Part shown: one piece after another, positions 34,877 through 45,431 of the stretch
Layout of the letters: each line of letters starts with the position of its first letter
Position numbering within the stretch: the stretch's first letter is position 1
Origin: Campylobacter rectus
GTDB lineage: Bacteria; Campylobacterota; Campylobacteria; Campylobacterales; Campylobacteraceae
Assembly (NCBI RefSeq): GCF_004803795.1
Contig: NZ_CP012543.1
Coordinates: 1,550,001-1,614,000, forward strand
Length of the DNA: 64,000 nt
Direction: 5' to 3'
Position numbers and translations under genes: made by a program
The notes under the pieces: generated by a model
Database searches by the model: none
Told to the model about the DNA's origin: nothing
What the model saw: only the letters and a program-made list of their open reading frames with translations

Positions 34877-35332
34877 TTATACGATACCCAAAGCCGCACC
34901 CAGCATTGAGGAATTTTTATTTTGTAAAGACTGCTGTTTTTCTAGCAAAGAGTTGCTTTGCAGGCTGGCTCGCAGCTCTTTTTCGTATTTAGCCAAAAGC
35001 TCGTCCAATACGGCCTCAAGCTCGCTCCTTAGGCTTTGCTTCATATCGGCATTTAGCCCCAGAGCCTCCATCAGTTCCTCTTTTTTGGCTCTTAATTTTT
35101 CCTGGATTTTTTGCTCGTTCATTTGCGATAAAAATCCTGCCGCGCCAAGCTCCGTAAGCCTCTTTTTGAAACCCTCTACATCCGGCTCTTTAGTGGTTTC
35201 TATCGCTTTAGTGGCAACTTTAAGTTCTCTTTCAAAATCGCCGTCTTTTGCCGCTTTGGCGCTATTTTCCGCGGCTTTTTGCGCAAGCTCGGCTAAAATC
35301 TTTTGGATAAATTTTTGCTCTTCGATCGTCAT
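34877..35332 (-). CDS. Uncharacterised alpha-helical protein
   Basis: 151 residues, almost wholly helical and rich in Ala, Lys, Glu and Leu. Heptad-like patterns run over ~45-115 (KAIETTKEPDVEGFKKRL, KLRAKKEELMEAL, LEAVLDELLAKYEKEL), suggesting a coiled coil. No signal peptide and no motif I recognise. The gene lies 43 bp downstream of hemH on the same strand, so it is probably co-transcribed with hemH and the oxidoreductase gene. Confidence 0.6.
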   Translation of the reverse strand: MTIEEQKFIQKILAELAQKAAENSAKAAKDGDFERELKVATKAIETTKEPDVEGFKKRLTELGAAGFLSQMNEQKIQEKLRAKKEELMEALGLNADMKQSLRSELEAVLDELLAKYEKELRASLQSNSLLEKQQSLQNKNSSMLGAALGIV

Positions 35333-35375
35333 TTTACATCCTTTTTATACAAAGATGATTTATCGCAAGCAAATT

Positions 35376-36308
35376 TTATTCCACGGCTTTGTTTGCGATA
35401 AATCTAGCGAATTTTTCGCCGTCGTTCGGGCAAGCCACAACGTCGTAAAACTCGAAATTTAACCCGTCTGCGATATGTTTAAATTCTTTTGCCAGCTCAA
35501 AAACGGTTTCCGAGTTATCGATGCAAAATGAGATTGGATAAACGAGCGCCTTTTTATCTTTTAGATTTTCAAGAGCCTGATTTAGCGACGGTTCGAGCCA
35601 TTTTACGGGCCCCAGCCTCGACTGATACGCGAGCAAAATTTCCTTAAATTTTAACCCTCGCTCTTCCAAAATCTTTGACAAAATTTGCACGTGCCGCTTG
35701 ACGTGCTCTTCGTAAATATCGCCCGCATCGATGATCTTTTGAGGCAAAGAGTGAGCCGAAAATATCAGCGTTATCTCGCCGACGTTTAAATTTTGCGCGC
35801 TTTTTGCTATGTCGTCCGCAACGATCTCGCTATATCTTTCATCCTCGAAAAAGGCATCTATGATTTTTGTTTTTGCTTTTAAATTTAACTCGGCTAGCGC
35901 TTTTTCAAAATCATTTAAACTAGATGTCACGGTCGTAACCGAGTGATGCGGGTAGAGCGGGAAAACGACGATCTCCGAAACGTCCGCAAACTCGGCCAAA
36001 ACGTCTTTGGCAAAAGGCGGCGTATAGTTCATCGCAAAGGCTACGGCGGTATCCTCGTCTAAAAAATGCGAAATTTTACCGCACAGCCTTGCCGTAAGCT
36101 CGCAAATAGGCGACTTGCCGCCGATTTGGCGGTAGTTGTTTTGCGCGGTTTTTAGGCGCGATTTGGTTATCATAAATGCGACGAATTTACGCAAAAACGG
36201 GCTTTTTATCCCCAAAATACAAGGATCGTTAAACATATTTTTCAAAAAAACCTCGACCTCGCCAAGTTCATTTGGCCCGCCCATATTTAGCAATAAAATT
36301 AGCCTCAT
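35376..36308 (-). CDS. hemH: Ferrochelatase
   Basis: 310 residues from the ATG at 36308, which overlaps the stop of the upstream oxidoreductase gene in ATGA; the upstream TTG two codons earlier is not needed. LLLNMGGPNELGEVEVFLKNMFND is the family N-terminus and FSAHSLPQKIIDAGD holds the metal-site His. It inserts Fe2+ into protoporphyrin IX, the last step of heme synthesis, consistent with the cytochromes in this window. In C. jejuni hemH has the same neighbour (a Gfo/Idh oxidoreductase). Confidence 0.93.
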   Translation of the reverse strand: MRLILLLNMGGPNELGEVEVFLKNMFNDPCILGIKSPFLRKFVAFMITKSRLKTAQNNYRQIGGKSPICELTARLCGKISHFLDEDTAVAFAMNYTPPFAKDVLAEFADVSEIVVFPLYPHHSVTTVTSSLNDFEKALAELNLKAKTKIIDAFFEDERYSEIVADDIAKSAQNLNVGEITLIFSAHSLPQKIIDAGDIYEEHVKRHVQILSKILEERGLKFKEILLAYQSRLGPVKWLEPSLNQALENLKDKKALVYPISFCIDNSETVFELAKEFKHIADGLNFEFYDVVACPNDGEKFARFIANKAVE

Positions 36309-37165
36309 TCGCAAATCTCCTGAGCCTTGAGCGCATCTTCGAGCGTGCTTAGATCGTTTTTTGCGCCGCAGCAGGCTTGATAAAACTCGCCAAGCATAGC
36401 TTTAACGGGCGAAAGGTCGCTATAAACTTTCAAATTTTGCTGCCCATCGGCCGTATATTTGTTTAGTTTAAGCCCTAGTATATCGCCGAAATACACGCCC
36501 CCGCTCGCGGCAAATTCGATCGTAAATCGCTCGGCCCTAAAGCGTTTTGAGTTGTGGATGCTCGCTAACGTCTGGTTTTTAAATTTGAGTTGAAAAAGCG
36601 TGTCGGTTTCGCTTCTTTTGTCTTCGTTTTGGGTTAAAATTTTATTGCTAAAGACTATCTCGCTACCCGTTATAAACCTCACCGCATCGATGTTTTGTAA
36701 AATTTCAAGTTGCAAATTTACGCCTTTGTTAAACCCGCGAGCGATATTTAACGAGAAAATTTCTTTTTCTTTGGCAAGCTCCTTTTTTACCGAGGCGATA
36801 ACGGGATTAAACCTATCGATAAATGCCACGTAAGCACCGATATTTTGGGATTTAAAGCAGTATTTGAGCTCTCTTATCTCGCCTGATTTGCAAAGCCAAG
36901 GATCAAGCAATATAAATTTTATAAAATTTAAGCATTTGGGTATCAAATTTAGATATTTATGCGTGTCGGTAACGATTAGAGCGTCGATTTGCACGGAGTC
37001 CAAAAGGTCGTTTATATTGTCGTAAAAGGGAATCCGTCCGTAAATTTCGTTATTTTGCACGCCGTCAAAAATCGCCGCCAACTCAAAGTGCTCCGAGCGG
37101 CGAAGCTCGTTGTAATAATGCCTTGCTCTATTTCCAAAACCTACGATAGCAACTCGTTTTTTCAT
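36305..37165 (-). CDS. Gfo/Idh/MocA-family oxidoreductase
   Basis: 286 residues. N-terminal Rossmann fold with VAIVGFGNRARHYYNEL (GxGxxA-type dinucleotide site), a DTHKYLNLIPKCLNF segment and a shortened C-terminal substrate domain; the family usually has 320-350 residues, and the common EKP lysine is here LDPWLCKSGE, with Lys. Substrate unknown. The hemH gene overlaps by 4 bp. The same pair plus alaS-maf-pbpA is found in C. jejuni (Cj0503c-Cj0508), which supports co-linearity. Confidence 0.75.
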   Translation of the reverse strand: MKKRVAIVGFGNRARHYYNELRRSEHFELAAIFDGVQNNEIYGRIPFYDNINDLLDSVQIDALIVTDTHKYLNLIPKCLNFIKFILLDPWLCKSGEIRELKYCFKSQNIGAYVAFIDRFNPVIASVKKELAKEKEIFSLNIARGFNKGVNLQLEILQNIDAVRFITGSEIVFSNKILTQNEDKRSETDTLFQLKFKNQTLASIHNSKRFRAERFTIEFAASGGVYFGDILGLKLNKYTADGQQNLKVYSDLSPVKAMLGEFYQACCGAKNDLSTLEDALKAQEICE

Positions 37166-37347
37166 AATATTTTTCCAGAATTTTAATGTTTTTGAGGCAA
37201 TTATAGTAAAAAATAGTAATTAAACGGATAATGCGAGCGATTTTTGAAATCTTACCCGCGTCTTTAAGCCCGCCCCGCCTCAAACAAGTTTTATCAAATT
37301 TATGCTAAAATCAGCCCTATTTTAAAATTTAAATCAGGAAAAAAACG

Positions 37348-39897
37348 ATGGATATTAGAGAGGCTTATTTAAATTTTTTCGCAAGCAAAGGTCATGAGAT
37401 CATCCCATCCGCGCCGCTCGTGCCAAACGACGCTACGCTGCTTTTTACAAACGCGGGCATGGTGCCGTTTAAGAGTATTTTCACCGGCGAAGTGCCGCGC
37501 CCTACTCCGCCCATACGCACGAGCTGTCAGACCTGCATCCGCGCAGGCGGCAAGCACAACGACCTAGACAACGTCGGCTACACCGCGCGCCACCACACGT
37601 TTTTTGAGATGCTGGGAAATTTTAGCTTCGGCGAATACTTTAAACGTGACGCGATCGCGTATGCGTGGGAGTTCGTCACGCAGGCGCTAAAACTACCCAA
37701 AGACCGCTTATACGTCACGGTTCACGAGAGAGACGACGAGGCGTTTGCGCTATGGGAACAGCACATCGCAAAAGAGCGCATTTATAGATTCGGCGATCAC
37801 GATAACTTCTGGCAGATGGGCGATACGGGACCGTGCGGACCGTGCTCGGAGATCTTTTACGACCAAGGCGGCGAGCACTTTAACACGCCTGAGGACTATA
37901 TGGGCGGCGACGGCGATAGATTTCTTGAAATTTGGAACCTGGTTTTTATGCAATACGAGCGCAGCAGCGACGGCAAACTAACCCCGCTGCCAAAGCCTAG
38001 CATCGACACAGGCATGGGACTTGAACGCGTCACGGCGATAATGGAAGGCAAATTTAGCAACTACGACAGTTCGCTTTTTATGCCTCTTATCGAGGAAGTA
38101 GCCGCGCTTTGCGGCAAGCCTTACGCTTACGAGAGCGGCGCTAGCTACCGCGTCATCAGCGATCACATCCGCTCGGTGACTTTTTTGCTGGCTCAAGGCA
38201 CTACATTTGACAAAGAGGGCCGCGGCTACGTGCTTCGCCGTATCCTTCGCCGAGCGATCAGGCATGGATATCTGCTAGGTATAAAAGAGCCCTTTATGTA
38301 CCGCCTCGTCGATAAAGTCTGCGAGCTAATGGGCGGCCACTATGCCTACCTAAACGAGAAAAAAGCGGCGGTAAAAGAGCAAATCAAGCTCGAAGAAGAG
38401 AGATTTTTAGCCACGATCGCAAGCGGGCTCGAGCTTTTTGAGAGCGAGCTAACGCGCACGAAAGATATTTTTAGCGGCGAGGCTGCGTTTAAGCTTTACG
38501 ATACCTTCGGATTTCCGCTAGATCTTACCGCCGACATGCTACGCGAAAAGGGGCTCAAAGTCGACGAAGCTAAATTTGACGAGCTGATGAGCGAGCAAAA
38601 AGCGCGCGCTAAAGCTGCTTGGAAAGGCAGCGGCGATAAGAGCGCAAAGGGCGATTTTAAGGCGCTTTTAGAGAAATTCGGCGAAAATGAATTTAGCGGT
38701 TACGAGGAGCTTGAGCGCACGAGCAAGGTTTTAGCGCTGCTTGACGAGGATTTTAAAGAAACGCAAATTTTAAAAGCCGGCGAGCAAGGCTGGGCGATGT
38801 TTGACGTGACGCCTTTTTACGCGCAAAGCGGCGGCCAGGCGGGCGATAGCGGCGAAGTCGCGGGCGCGGCCGACGTACTAGATACGCAGAAGTTTTTCGG
38901 GTTAAGCTTATCAAATGTCACAGTCAAAAAAGAGCTTAAAATCGGCGATACCGTAAAACTAAAAGTAAGCGAGCAAAGAGCCGAGATCGCGCGCCACCAC
39001 AGTGCCACGCACCTACTTCACTCTGCGCTTAGAAGCGTTCTTGGCACGCATATCGCGCAGGCCGGATCTAGCGTCGAGGCAAGCAGGCTCAGGTTTGACT
39101 TCTCGCATCCAAAGGCCGTGACGGCGGAGGAGCTAACAAAGATCGAAAATTTCGTCAATGCCGCGATTAGCGAAAATATAGAGGCAAAAACGGAGATAAT
39201 GGACATCGAGGATGCCAAAAATAGCGGCGCGATCGCGCTATTTGGCGAGAAATACGCCGACAAGGTGCGCGTGCTAAGCTTCGGCGAGGTTAGCAAGGAG
39301 CTTTGCGGCGGTACGCACGTAAGCAATTTAAGCCAGATAGGCGCGTTTTTCATCACTAAAGAAGGCGGCGTGAGCGCGGGCGTGCGCAGGATCGAGGCCG
39401 TGTGCTCCAAAGCCGCGCTAAATCTCGCAAAAGCCTGGCGCAGCGAGATCGAGGAGCTGAAAACCGAGCTAAAAAGCACCGAGCCGATAGGCGCGGTAAA
39501 AAAGCTAAAAGCCGAAATAAAAAGCCTAAAAGATAAGGCTAAGCAAGCCAAAAACGCGCACGCTCTGGCATGCGTAAATGTAAACGAGACCAAGCTTTGC
39601 GTCGCGGTGCTTGACGGCGGCGATATAAAGGCTACGATAGACGAGTTTAAAAACGAGAACGAAAAGGCCGCGATCCTGCTCGTGCAAGTAAATGAAGAAG
39701 GCAAAATCGCGCTGGCCGCAGGTGTGAAAAATGCGGCTTTAAAAGCGGGCGAATGGGTCAAATTTACGGCGCAAATTTTAGGCGGAAACGGCGGCGGCAA
39801 GGATGATTTCGCAACCGCCGGCGGCAAAAACGTGCTAGCGATCGAGGATGCGATGAGGCAGGCGTTTGAGTTTGCTAAAATCAAGCTTGAAAAATAG
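37348..39897 (+). CDS. alaS: Alanyl-tRNA synthetase
   Basis: 849 residues. Class II catalytic domain at the N-terminus ([15 protein letters not shown], then [21 protein letters not shown]), editing domain with [13 protein letters not shown] and C-terminal CGGTHVSN zinc/editing motif (Cys-x3-His), and a C-terminal dimerisation/C-Ala domain that ends in [16 protein letters not shown]. Charges tRNA-Ala and edits mischarged Ser/Gly. AGGAAAA ribosome site before the ATG. It is divergent from the hemH operon. Confidence 0.95.
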   Translation: MDIREAYLNFFASKGHEIIPSAPLVPNDATLLFTNAGMVPFKSIFTGEVPRPTPPIRTSCQTCIRAGGKHNDLDNVGYTARHHTFFEMLGNFSFGEYFKRDAIAYAWEFVTQALKLPKDRLYVTVHERDDEAFALWEQHIAKERIYRFGDHDNFWQMGDTGPCGPCSEIFYDQGGEHFNTPEDYMGGDGDRFLEIWNLVFMQYERSSDGKLTPLPKPSIDTGMGLERVTAIMEGKFSNYDSSLFMPLIEEVAALCGKPYAYESGASYRVISDHIRSVTFLLAQGTTFDKEGRGYVLRRILRRAIRHGYLLGIKEPFMYRLVDKVCELMGGHYAYLNEKKAAVKEQIKLEEERFLATIASGLELFESELTRTKDIFSGEAAFKLYDTFGFPLDLTADMLREKGLKVDEAKFDELMSEQKARAKAAWKGSGDKSAKGDFKALLEKFGENEFSGYEELERTSKVLALLDEDFKETQILKAGEQGWAMFDVTPFYAQSGGQAGDSGEVAGAADVLDTQKFFGLSLSNVTVKKELKIGDTVKLKVSEQRAEIARHHSATHLLHSALRSVLGTHIAQAGSSVEASRLRFDFSHPKAVTAEELTKIENFVNAAISENIEAKTEIMDIEDAKNSGAIALFGEKYADKVRVLSFGEVSKELCGGTHVSNLSQIGAFFITKEGGVSAGVRRIEAVCSKAALNLAKAWRSEIEELKTELKSTEPIGAVKKLKAEIKSLKDKAKQAKNAHALACVNVNETKLCVAVLDGGDIKATIDEFKNENEKAAILLVQVNEEGKIALAAGVKNAALKAGEWVKFTAQILGGNGGGKDDFATAGGKNVLAIEDAMRQAFEFAKIKLEK

Positions 39898-39899
39898 CT

Positions 39900-40448
39900 T
39901 ATTTGCTCCCGAATTCGCTAGATTTAAATTTGGCTTGTATCTTTGAGGCGCAAAACTCCCGGATCAAGAAAAATCGGTGGATTTTGCGCTAATTTATAGA
40001 GTAAAATTTAAAGCCGCAGAGCGATTTTTGACGGTTGATTTTTGCCTTTTGCCGACAAATTTAAAAAGCAAAAGTCGGCAAAGACTAACTCGTCAAATTC
40101 GGCAACGAAATTTGATAAATTTAAGGCGGTTTTCAAGCTCGTAAATTCGGCGGCAATTTTAGTTCTTCAAATTTATAAAGATTTGAAAGATCGAATAATT
40201 TGGCGATGAATAATGTAGCGGCGGCCAATAAAGCCAAATTCGAGCAAGGTTTTAGCGCGTAAATTCGATACCGCAAAGCATGAAATTTAACAACTAAAAG
40301 CGCGCTTAAAAAATTGCGTTTTGCGAGCTAAGATTAAAATTTAAAGGAAATATAAATTTATGAACTTATTTTACTTGCGCGCCGCAACGTCGAATTTTGT
40401 CGCCGTCAAAGAAAATTTAGCGCAAACAAATTTAAAACTAAAGGGAGC
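39900..40448. other. Gene-free stretch between alaS and the membrane-protein gene
   Basis: 550 bp, AAATTT-rich, low complexity. No gene, tRNA or repeat recognised. Confidence 0.5.
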
Positions 40449-40450
40449 GA

Positions 40451-40945
40451 ATGCCCGAATTTAACATAGCTTTTACCAGCCCGGCACATATCTTGCCTTT
40501 CGCACATATCATTGCCGTGGTCGTTTTTATCGGATTTCAGGCGAATTTTTTACTTATGGCGAAATTTTTTATGAAAAATATCGAGGGTGATACGCACAAA
40601 TACCAAATGATAATCTCTATGATAAAGCGCCTTGGCTACGCGATCTACGGCTCGATACTCGTCATAGGCGTGACGGGCATGATGCTTGGCAAGCAAAATG
40701 CGATCAAAAACGCAGACCCGATGCTAAATACGATTTTAACGACGAAATGGGCGGTTTGGGGATTTTTGCTTTTAAACGTCGTCTACGTCACCTACCGCTT
40801 AAGCAAAACCGCAAAATCCATACAAAATAGCGACTACGTCGAGCTTCATGAAAACTTAATCGTTACGGTTTATTACTTCATCCCGCTAAACATCGCATTC
40901 GCGCTATTTGCGGCGTATCTTGGCGTGTCTTACAGGGAGTTTTGA
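40451..40945 (+). CDS. Four-TM membrane protein of unknown function
   Basis: 164 residues with four hydrophobic segments (~15-40, ~65-88, ~100-118, ~140-160). His residues in the first (PAHILPFAHIIAVVVF) could ligate a metal or heme, as in CopD/DUF2214-like membrane proteins, but this is weak. AAAGGGAG precedes the ATG. The stop overlaps the maf start (TGATG), so it is the first gene of the operon with maf and pbpA. Confidence 0.65.
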   Translation: MPEFNIAFTSPAHILPFAHIIAVVVFIGFQANFLLMAKFFMKNIEGDTHKYQMIISMIKRLGYAIYGSILVIGVTGMMLGKQNAIKNADPMLNTILTTKWAVWGFLLLNVVYVTYRLSKTAKSIQNSDYVELHENLIVTVYYFIPLNIAFALFAAYLGVSYREF

Positions 40946-41490
40946 TGATTATTTTGGCTTCGAGCTCGGTCACTAGAGCTAAGGTTTTACGAGATCACGG
41001 CGTCAAATTTGAGCAGGTCTTCTTTGACTACGACGAGAGCGGCGTAGATAAAAATTTACCGCCGCACGTCTACGTCCAAAAGATCGTCGCGGCAAAAAAA
41101 GAGCAGTTTTTAAAGGCAAACGACGGCGCGAAAAACGTCCTTTTCGCCGATAGCGTCGTGGTGTGCGACGGTAAAATTTTAGGTAAAGCAAAAGACGAAA
41201 AAGAGGCGCTTAAAATGCTACGAATGCAAAGCGGTAACGTCGCTAGAATCGTAACCGCGATGATATTTTTGGGCGAAAAATTCGAGCTTATTAACGTAAG
41301 CTTCGCCGAGTATAAATTTGCCAAATTTGACGAAACCGACCTACAAAACTACCTATCGGGCGATCTTTGGCAGGGCAAAGCCGGAGCTATGACGATAGAA
41401 AATTTCAACAAAAAATACATCCTAAGCCAAAACGGCGAAACTAGCACCGCAATGGGGCTAAATGCGAAAATTTTAAAGGCCTTTTTATGA
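40945..41490 (+). CDS. maf: Maf-type nucleotide pyrophosphatase
   Basis: 181 residues from the ATG at 40945; the TTG one codon earlier is also open but the ATG overlaps the previous stop and has GGGAG upstream. LASSSVTRAKVLRDHG is the Maf N-terminus and LFADSVVVCDGKILGKAKDEKEA the metal/substrate block. These enzymes hydrolyse non-canonical nucleoside triphosphates. It overlaps pbpA by ATGA. Confidence 0.9.
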   Translation: MIILASSSVTRAKVLRDHGVKFEQVFFDYDESGVDKNLPPHVYVQKIVAAKKEQFLKANDGAKNVLFADSVVVCDGKILGKAKDEKEALKMLRMQSGNVARIVTAMIFLGEKFELINVSFAEYKFAKFDETDLQNYLSGDLWQGKAGAMTIENFNKKYILSQNGETSTAMGLNAKILKAFL

Positions 41491-43412
41491 GAATTTTAGC
41501 TTCGATTTTGTTTTTTATCTTTGTTTCTCTGGGTGCGGCGTTTGTGTATCTTTATTCGCAGGTTAGATTTGACGCGTCAAATATCATCGACTTTAGGCCA
41601 AAGCTAACGACTCAAATTTACGATAGAAACGGCGAACTCATCGCAAATATCTTTGACGAAAATAGGATCTACGTCAAGTACGAGGACATCCCGCCGCGCG
41701 TCATCGAGGCGCTGGTGGCGATCGAGGATACGAGCTTTTTCGAACACAGCGGCGTAAATCCCGAGGCCATCACGCGAGCTATCGTTAAGGATATAAAGGC
41801 GGGCAAGCTAGTCGAAGGAGCTAGCACGCTCACGCAACAGCTCGTTAAAAACATGGTGCTAACCAGAGAAAAAAAGCTAACTCGCAAGGTCAAGGAGATG
41901 ATCATCTCGATGAAGCTTGAAAACGAGCTAAGCAAAGAGCAAATCTTAGAGCGCTACCTAAATCACGTCTATCTGGGACACGGCTACCACGGTATCAAGA
42001 CGGCGGCGAAGGGGTATTTCAGAAAAGAGCTTGACGAGCTCACGCTAAAAGAGATCGCGATCCTAGTCGGCCTGCCGAAGGCTCCCAGCACCTACGATCC
42101 CACCCGCCACCTAGACCTCTCGCTAAGCCGTGCAAACAACGTAATAGCAAGGATGAACACGCTAGGCTGGATCAGCGACGCCGAGTATAAAGCCGCGCTA
42201 GTCGAGCAACCCGTGGTCTTTGACGATACGCTCACGCAAAACAAAGCCCCATACGTCGTAGATGAAGTGCTAAAAGAGGCTGCGAGGCGCTTTGAGGACA
42301 TCAAAACGGGCGGCTACGTCATAGAAACAAACGTCGATCTAAAAGTGCAGCAGATGGCGTCCGAAGCGCTAAAATACGGTCATAACGAGATACTAAAACG
42401 TAACAAAGACGCAAACGCCAGCATCCTAAACGGCGCTATCGTCGTCACCTTGCCAAAGACGGGCGAGGTCCTAGCGCTGGTGGGCGGCGTGGACTACGCC
42501 AAAAGCAGCTACAACCGCGCCACGCAGAGCACCCGCCAGCCGGGCTCTAGCTTTAAGCCCTTTATCTACCAGATCGCCCTAGATATGGGTTATTCGCCGA
42601 TGAGCAAGGCTGCGGACATATCAAGGGTCTTTAACGAAGGCAGCCGGTACGAGTGGCGGCCGAAAAACTACAGCGGCGGCTTCCAGGGCTATATCACGCT
42701 ACGAGAAGCCCTGCGTCAGTCACGCAACCTAGCCACGATAAATTTGCTCAACGAGATCGGGCTCGATACGGCCTACAAAAAGCTTAGCGAGATGGGTTTT
42801 GGCGGCATACCCAAAAATCTCTCCATCGCGCTTGGCAGTTTCGGTATCTCGCCTCTAGAATTTGCTAAATTTTACTCGATATTTCCAAACGGCGGCGAGA
42901 TCGTGGAGCCAAGCCTGATCAAACGTATCATAAACTATAAAAATTTAGAAGCGGTTTTCGAGCCGGAGCGCCTGGTCGTGACCCAACCCGAGCAAGCGTA
43001 TATAATGACCGATATGCTAAGGACGGTCGTAGATAGGGGTACAGGGCAAAACGCGAGGCTAAACGGCGTGCAGGTCGCGGGCAAAACCGGCACGACAAAT
43101 AACAACATAGACGCGTGGTTTTGCGGATTTACGCCCGAGGTCGAGGTGGTCGTGTGGTACGGCAACGACGATAATACGCCGATGAGGAAAGTCGAGGGCG
43201 GCGGACGCACGGCGGCTCCGGTGTTTAAGAAATTTATGGAAAGCTATATGAAGGAGTATCCGCCAAAACTCAAAACCTTCGTCGAGCCCGAAGGAGTCTT
43301 TCACACCGCGCACGAGGGCGTGAGCGAAATATATACGAAAATCTCGCCGGTACCGAAGCAAGACGCGCAAGACACGCTCATAAAACAAGACGACGAGGGG
43401 CTTATATTTTAG
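41487..43412 (+). CDS. pbpA: Class A penicillin-binding protein (PBP1A)
   Basis: 641 residues with an N-terminal TM anchor. Glycosyltransferase domain: VAIEDTSFFEHSGV (catalytic Glu) and GASTLTQQLVKNMVL. Transpeptidase domain: SxxK in RQPGSSFKPFIYQ, SxN in SRNLATINL and KTGTTNNN. It polymerises and cross-links peptidoglycan in the periplasm. The stop overlaps the 3' end of the convergent AT-rich gene by 11 bp, so an insertion came to rest directly at its end. Confidence 0.93.
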   Translation: MRILASILFFIFVSLGAAFVYLYSQVRFDASNIIDFRPKLTTQIYDRNGELIANIFDENRIYVKYEDIPPRVIEALVAIEDTSFFEHSGVNPEAITRAIVKDIKAGKLVEGASTLTQQLVKNMVLTREKKLTRKVKEMIISMKLENELSKEQILERYLNHVYLGHGYHGIKTAAKGYFRKELDELTLKEIAILVGLPKAPSTYDPTRHLDLSLSRANNVIARMNTLGWISDAEYKAALVEQPVVFDDTLTQNKAPYVVDEVLKEAARRFEDIKTGGYVIETNVDLKVQQMASEALKYGHNEILKRNKDANASILNGAIVVTLPKTGEVLALVGGVDYAKSSYNRATQSTRQPGSSFKPFIYQIALDMGYSPMSKAADISRVFNEGSRYEWRPKNYSGGFQGYITLREALRQSRNLATINLLNEIGLDTAYKKLSEMGFGGIPKNLSIALGSFGISPLEFAKFYSIFPNGGEIVEPSLIKRIINYKNLEAVFEPERLVVTQPEQAYIMTDMLRTVVDRGTGQNARLNGVQVAGKTGTTNNNIDAWFCGFTPEVEVVVWYGNDDNTPMRKVEGGGRTAAPVFKKFMESYMKEYPPKLKTFVEPEGVFHTAHEGVSEIYTKISPVPKQDAQDTLIKQDDEGLIF

Positions 43413-45390
43413 AAATATTAATATGGCACAAATAAGCTTCGACCCTAAAAAGCTCTTCTTTGTTGTCTTTATACATATTATAGTATTCCTTGGTCTTATC
43501 AAGGAATGCACTAAAACCATCATCATAAGTCCATAAATCGTCTATGTCATAAAACGAAACTACAATATCAAAAGGATGCCCATTATAGCTTCCAAGCTCT
43601 TTAAAGTTACGTCCAAATATTTTGTCGTTTATTACCATAACGGTCCTGAGATTATCATTTGATTCAGAAATATAGGGAGTGGAAGAAGCGTCTTTGTAAT
43701 TATTTCTCAATATAGACAAGTATTGATCAATATTTTCTGGAAGTTCCTTCATTAAGTTACCATCGGGACCATTATCAATATGGTTTTTATGATGGTCAAG
43801 AAAGTTAAATATCACACCCTTAACATACTCATCTTTATAAACGCAATATTTTGTTTCATCTTCATATTGCGTATTGTATTGTGTTTGAAAATATGACCAA
43901 ATAAGAGAATGTTGGTATATTATTTTAAGTTCCAACGAGTGTTGATATTGTCTTTCAGGCCAATACTTTTCTGATGTAAGCAATATCAAACTATAACGAA
44001 AATAAAACAACTTCTTAAATGATGCCCGTCTTAGTTTCTTTAATTTTATCCCAAGAAATTTATTGATGCGATCATTAAAATCTCTGATTACTAATTCTTT
44101 TTTATCTTTAGTTATTATCTTTAAATTAGATACAGCCAAATTCGGTTTTTCAAGCACATATTCTTCATTGCTCAATCCTATATATGAGTTTTTATTTGTA
44201 TTAAATTTTCCACCAGTCAATTTTATACCTGTGAAAATTACCTCACCATTGCCGCTATAGTCCAAAATTACACTTTTCTCATCAATATTATAAACATTAT
44301 ACCCTTTACCACCGACATAAACTATACCTTTATCCAAATGCTTTTTATAATGATTAAGATCTTCTACGTAAGCAATAATAAAATCGGGGACAACATCTAT
44401 TCCCAAAATTTTATAGTCTATATCTACATTGCTGGATAATTCAAAATTTTGAGTTTTGGTTTTATAAAATACATAATCTTCACTATTACCAAATATTACT
44501 ACTCTGCCACTCTCATCTAAAAAATCAATCACTCCCGTTTCTCTTATGCGCTTATATTCTTCAAAAAATAAAAGCATTGTAATCGCTTTGAGTCCATACT
44601 TCTTAAAAATTACAAAATATGCTCCTTTTAAAAAATCTTTCCAATCAAGATCGCTAGCGTCTAATCTCGGCAAGCTATCAAAAGAATCCTTATCTATTAC
44701 CCCAATCTTAATTGTAGCGTTATCGCCAAAGTCAAGAATGACTTTTTTACCGATACCAGACGGATCAGCCACTTGTTTTAGTATGTGATTTACAGCTTCG
44801 CTCCCCTTTCCCCCAGTAAGATCAAAGTCATCATATCTCTCAAATGCAAAAGATACATTTTCTACTCTCAATGGATTTAAGTCTTTATCTAGTACGTATT
44901 TTATATCTTTAGTGTCTAATCCCACCTTTAAGCTCCCAAAAACAAAGGCTAGTTTTGCAAAGTCAGGATTATACAATCCTCTATTGTAAAGATATATGGA
45001 AGCAGGGTATTTTTTGGGTTCAAGAGCTATATTGTATTTATCACTATCTTTATAAAAAATAAAAGCGAACTGCTCTTGTGTAAGATGATATTCGTTGTTT
45101 ATATCTATTATTTTAAATTTGTTCAAATCATTCTTATCCAATTCATTCTTATTTTTCGTCTTCCCACTAAAAAATACCTCAAACAACTTAAAATCCTTAG
45201 CATTAACGATATTGCGCGCTTTATCAAAAAATTGATTAGCATCTATCTTTAGAGTAACCGTCCCTTTTCTGTCTATCCATCTGCTATCAGCTATTTTATT
45301 GATAGGTGGTTGCGTATCTTGACCCCATATATAATAGCTTAACACTTCCTTTGCATAATCATTATTTAGATTAAGATCATATGTCGCCAT
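43402..45390 (-). CDS. Large unknown protein with degenerate RTX-type module (effector-like)
   Basis: 662 residues, markedly more AT-rich than its neighbours (18 G or C in the 60 bases 44521-44580). Residues 358-450 (VGGKGYNVYNIDEKSVILDY, GNGEVIFTGIKLTGGKF, then YVLEK and VIRDFNDRINKFLGIKL) match the segment that in RTX/hemolysin-type proteins joins the Gly-Asp repeats to the next domain, but with no nonapeptide array. Residues 191-240 (LTGGKGSEAVNHILKQVADP, GKKVILDFGDNATIKIG) resemble another linker of such proteins. The N-terminal ~180 and the C-terminal ~200 residues match nothing I know; no signal peptide. It follows a single-pass membrane protein gene by 41 bp. Effector or toxin is a guess from architecture, AT content and pairing. 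Confidence 0.6.
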   Translation of the reverse strand: MATYDLNLNNDYAKEVLSYYIWGQDTQPPINKIADSRWIDRKGTVTLKIDANQFFDKARNIVNAKDFKLFEVFFSGKTKNKNELDKNDLNKFKIIDINNEYHLTQEQFAFIFYKDSDKYNIALEPKKYPASIYLYNRGLYNPDFAKLAFVFGSLKVGLDTKDIKYVLDKDLNPLRVENVSFAFERYDDFDLTGGKGSEAVNHILKQVADPSGIGKKVILDFGDNATIKIGVIDKDSFDSLPRLDASDLDWKDFLKGAYFVIFKKYGLKAITMLLFFEEYKRIRETGVIDFLDESGRVVIFGNSEDYVFYKTKTQNFELSSNVDIDYKILGIDVVPDFIIAYVEDLNHYKKHLDKGIVYVGGKGYNVYNIDEKSVILDYSGNGEVIFTGIKLTGGKFNTNKNSYIGLSNEEYVLEKPNLAVSNLKIITKDKKELVIRDFNDRINKFLGIKLKKLRRASFKKLFYFRYSLILLTSEKYWPERQYQHSLELKIIYQHSLIWSYFQTQYNTQYEDETKYCVYKDEYVKGVIFNFLDHHKNHIDNGPDGNLMKELPENIDQYLSILRNNYKDASSTPYISESNDNLRTVMVINDKIFGRNFKELGSYNGHPFDIVVSFYDIDDLWTYDDGFSAFLDKTKEYYNMYKDNKEELFRVEAYLCHINISKI

Positions 45391-45431
45391 GTTTTATCCT
45401 TTTTATGCTGTTAATTTATTTTCTAGGCTTA

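Noticed and set aside
43402-45390. The AT-rich 662-residue gene as a surface adhesin with RTX repeats
   Set aside because: There is no nonapeptide array GGxGxDxUx and no signal peptide; only the linker-type module is present.
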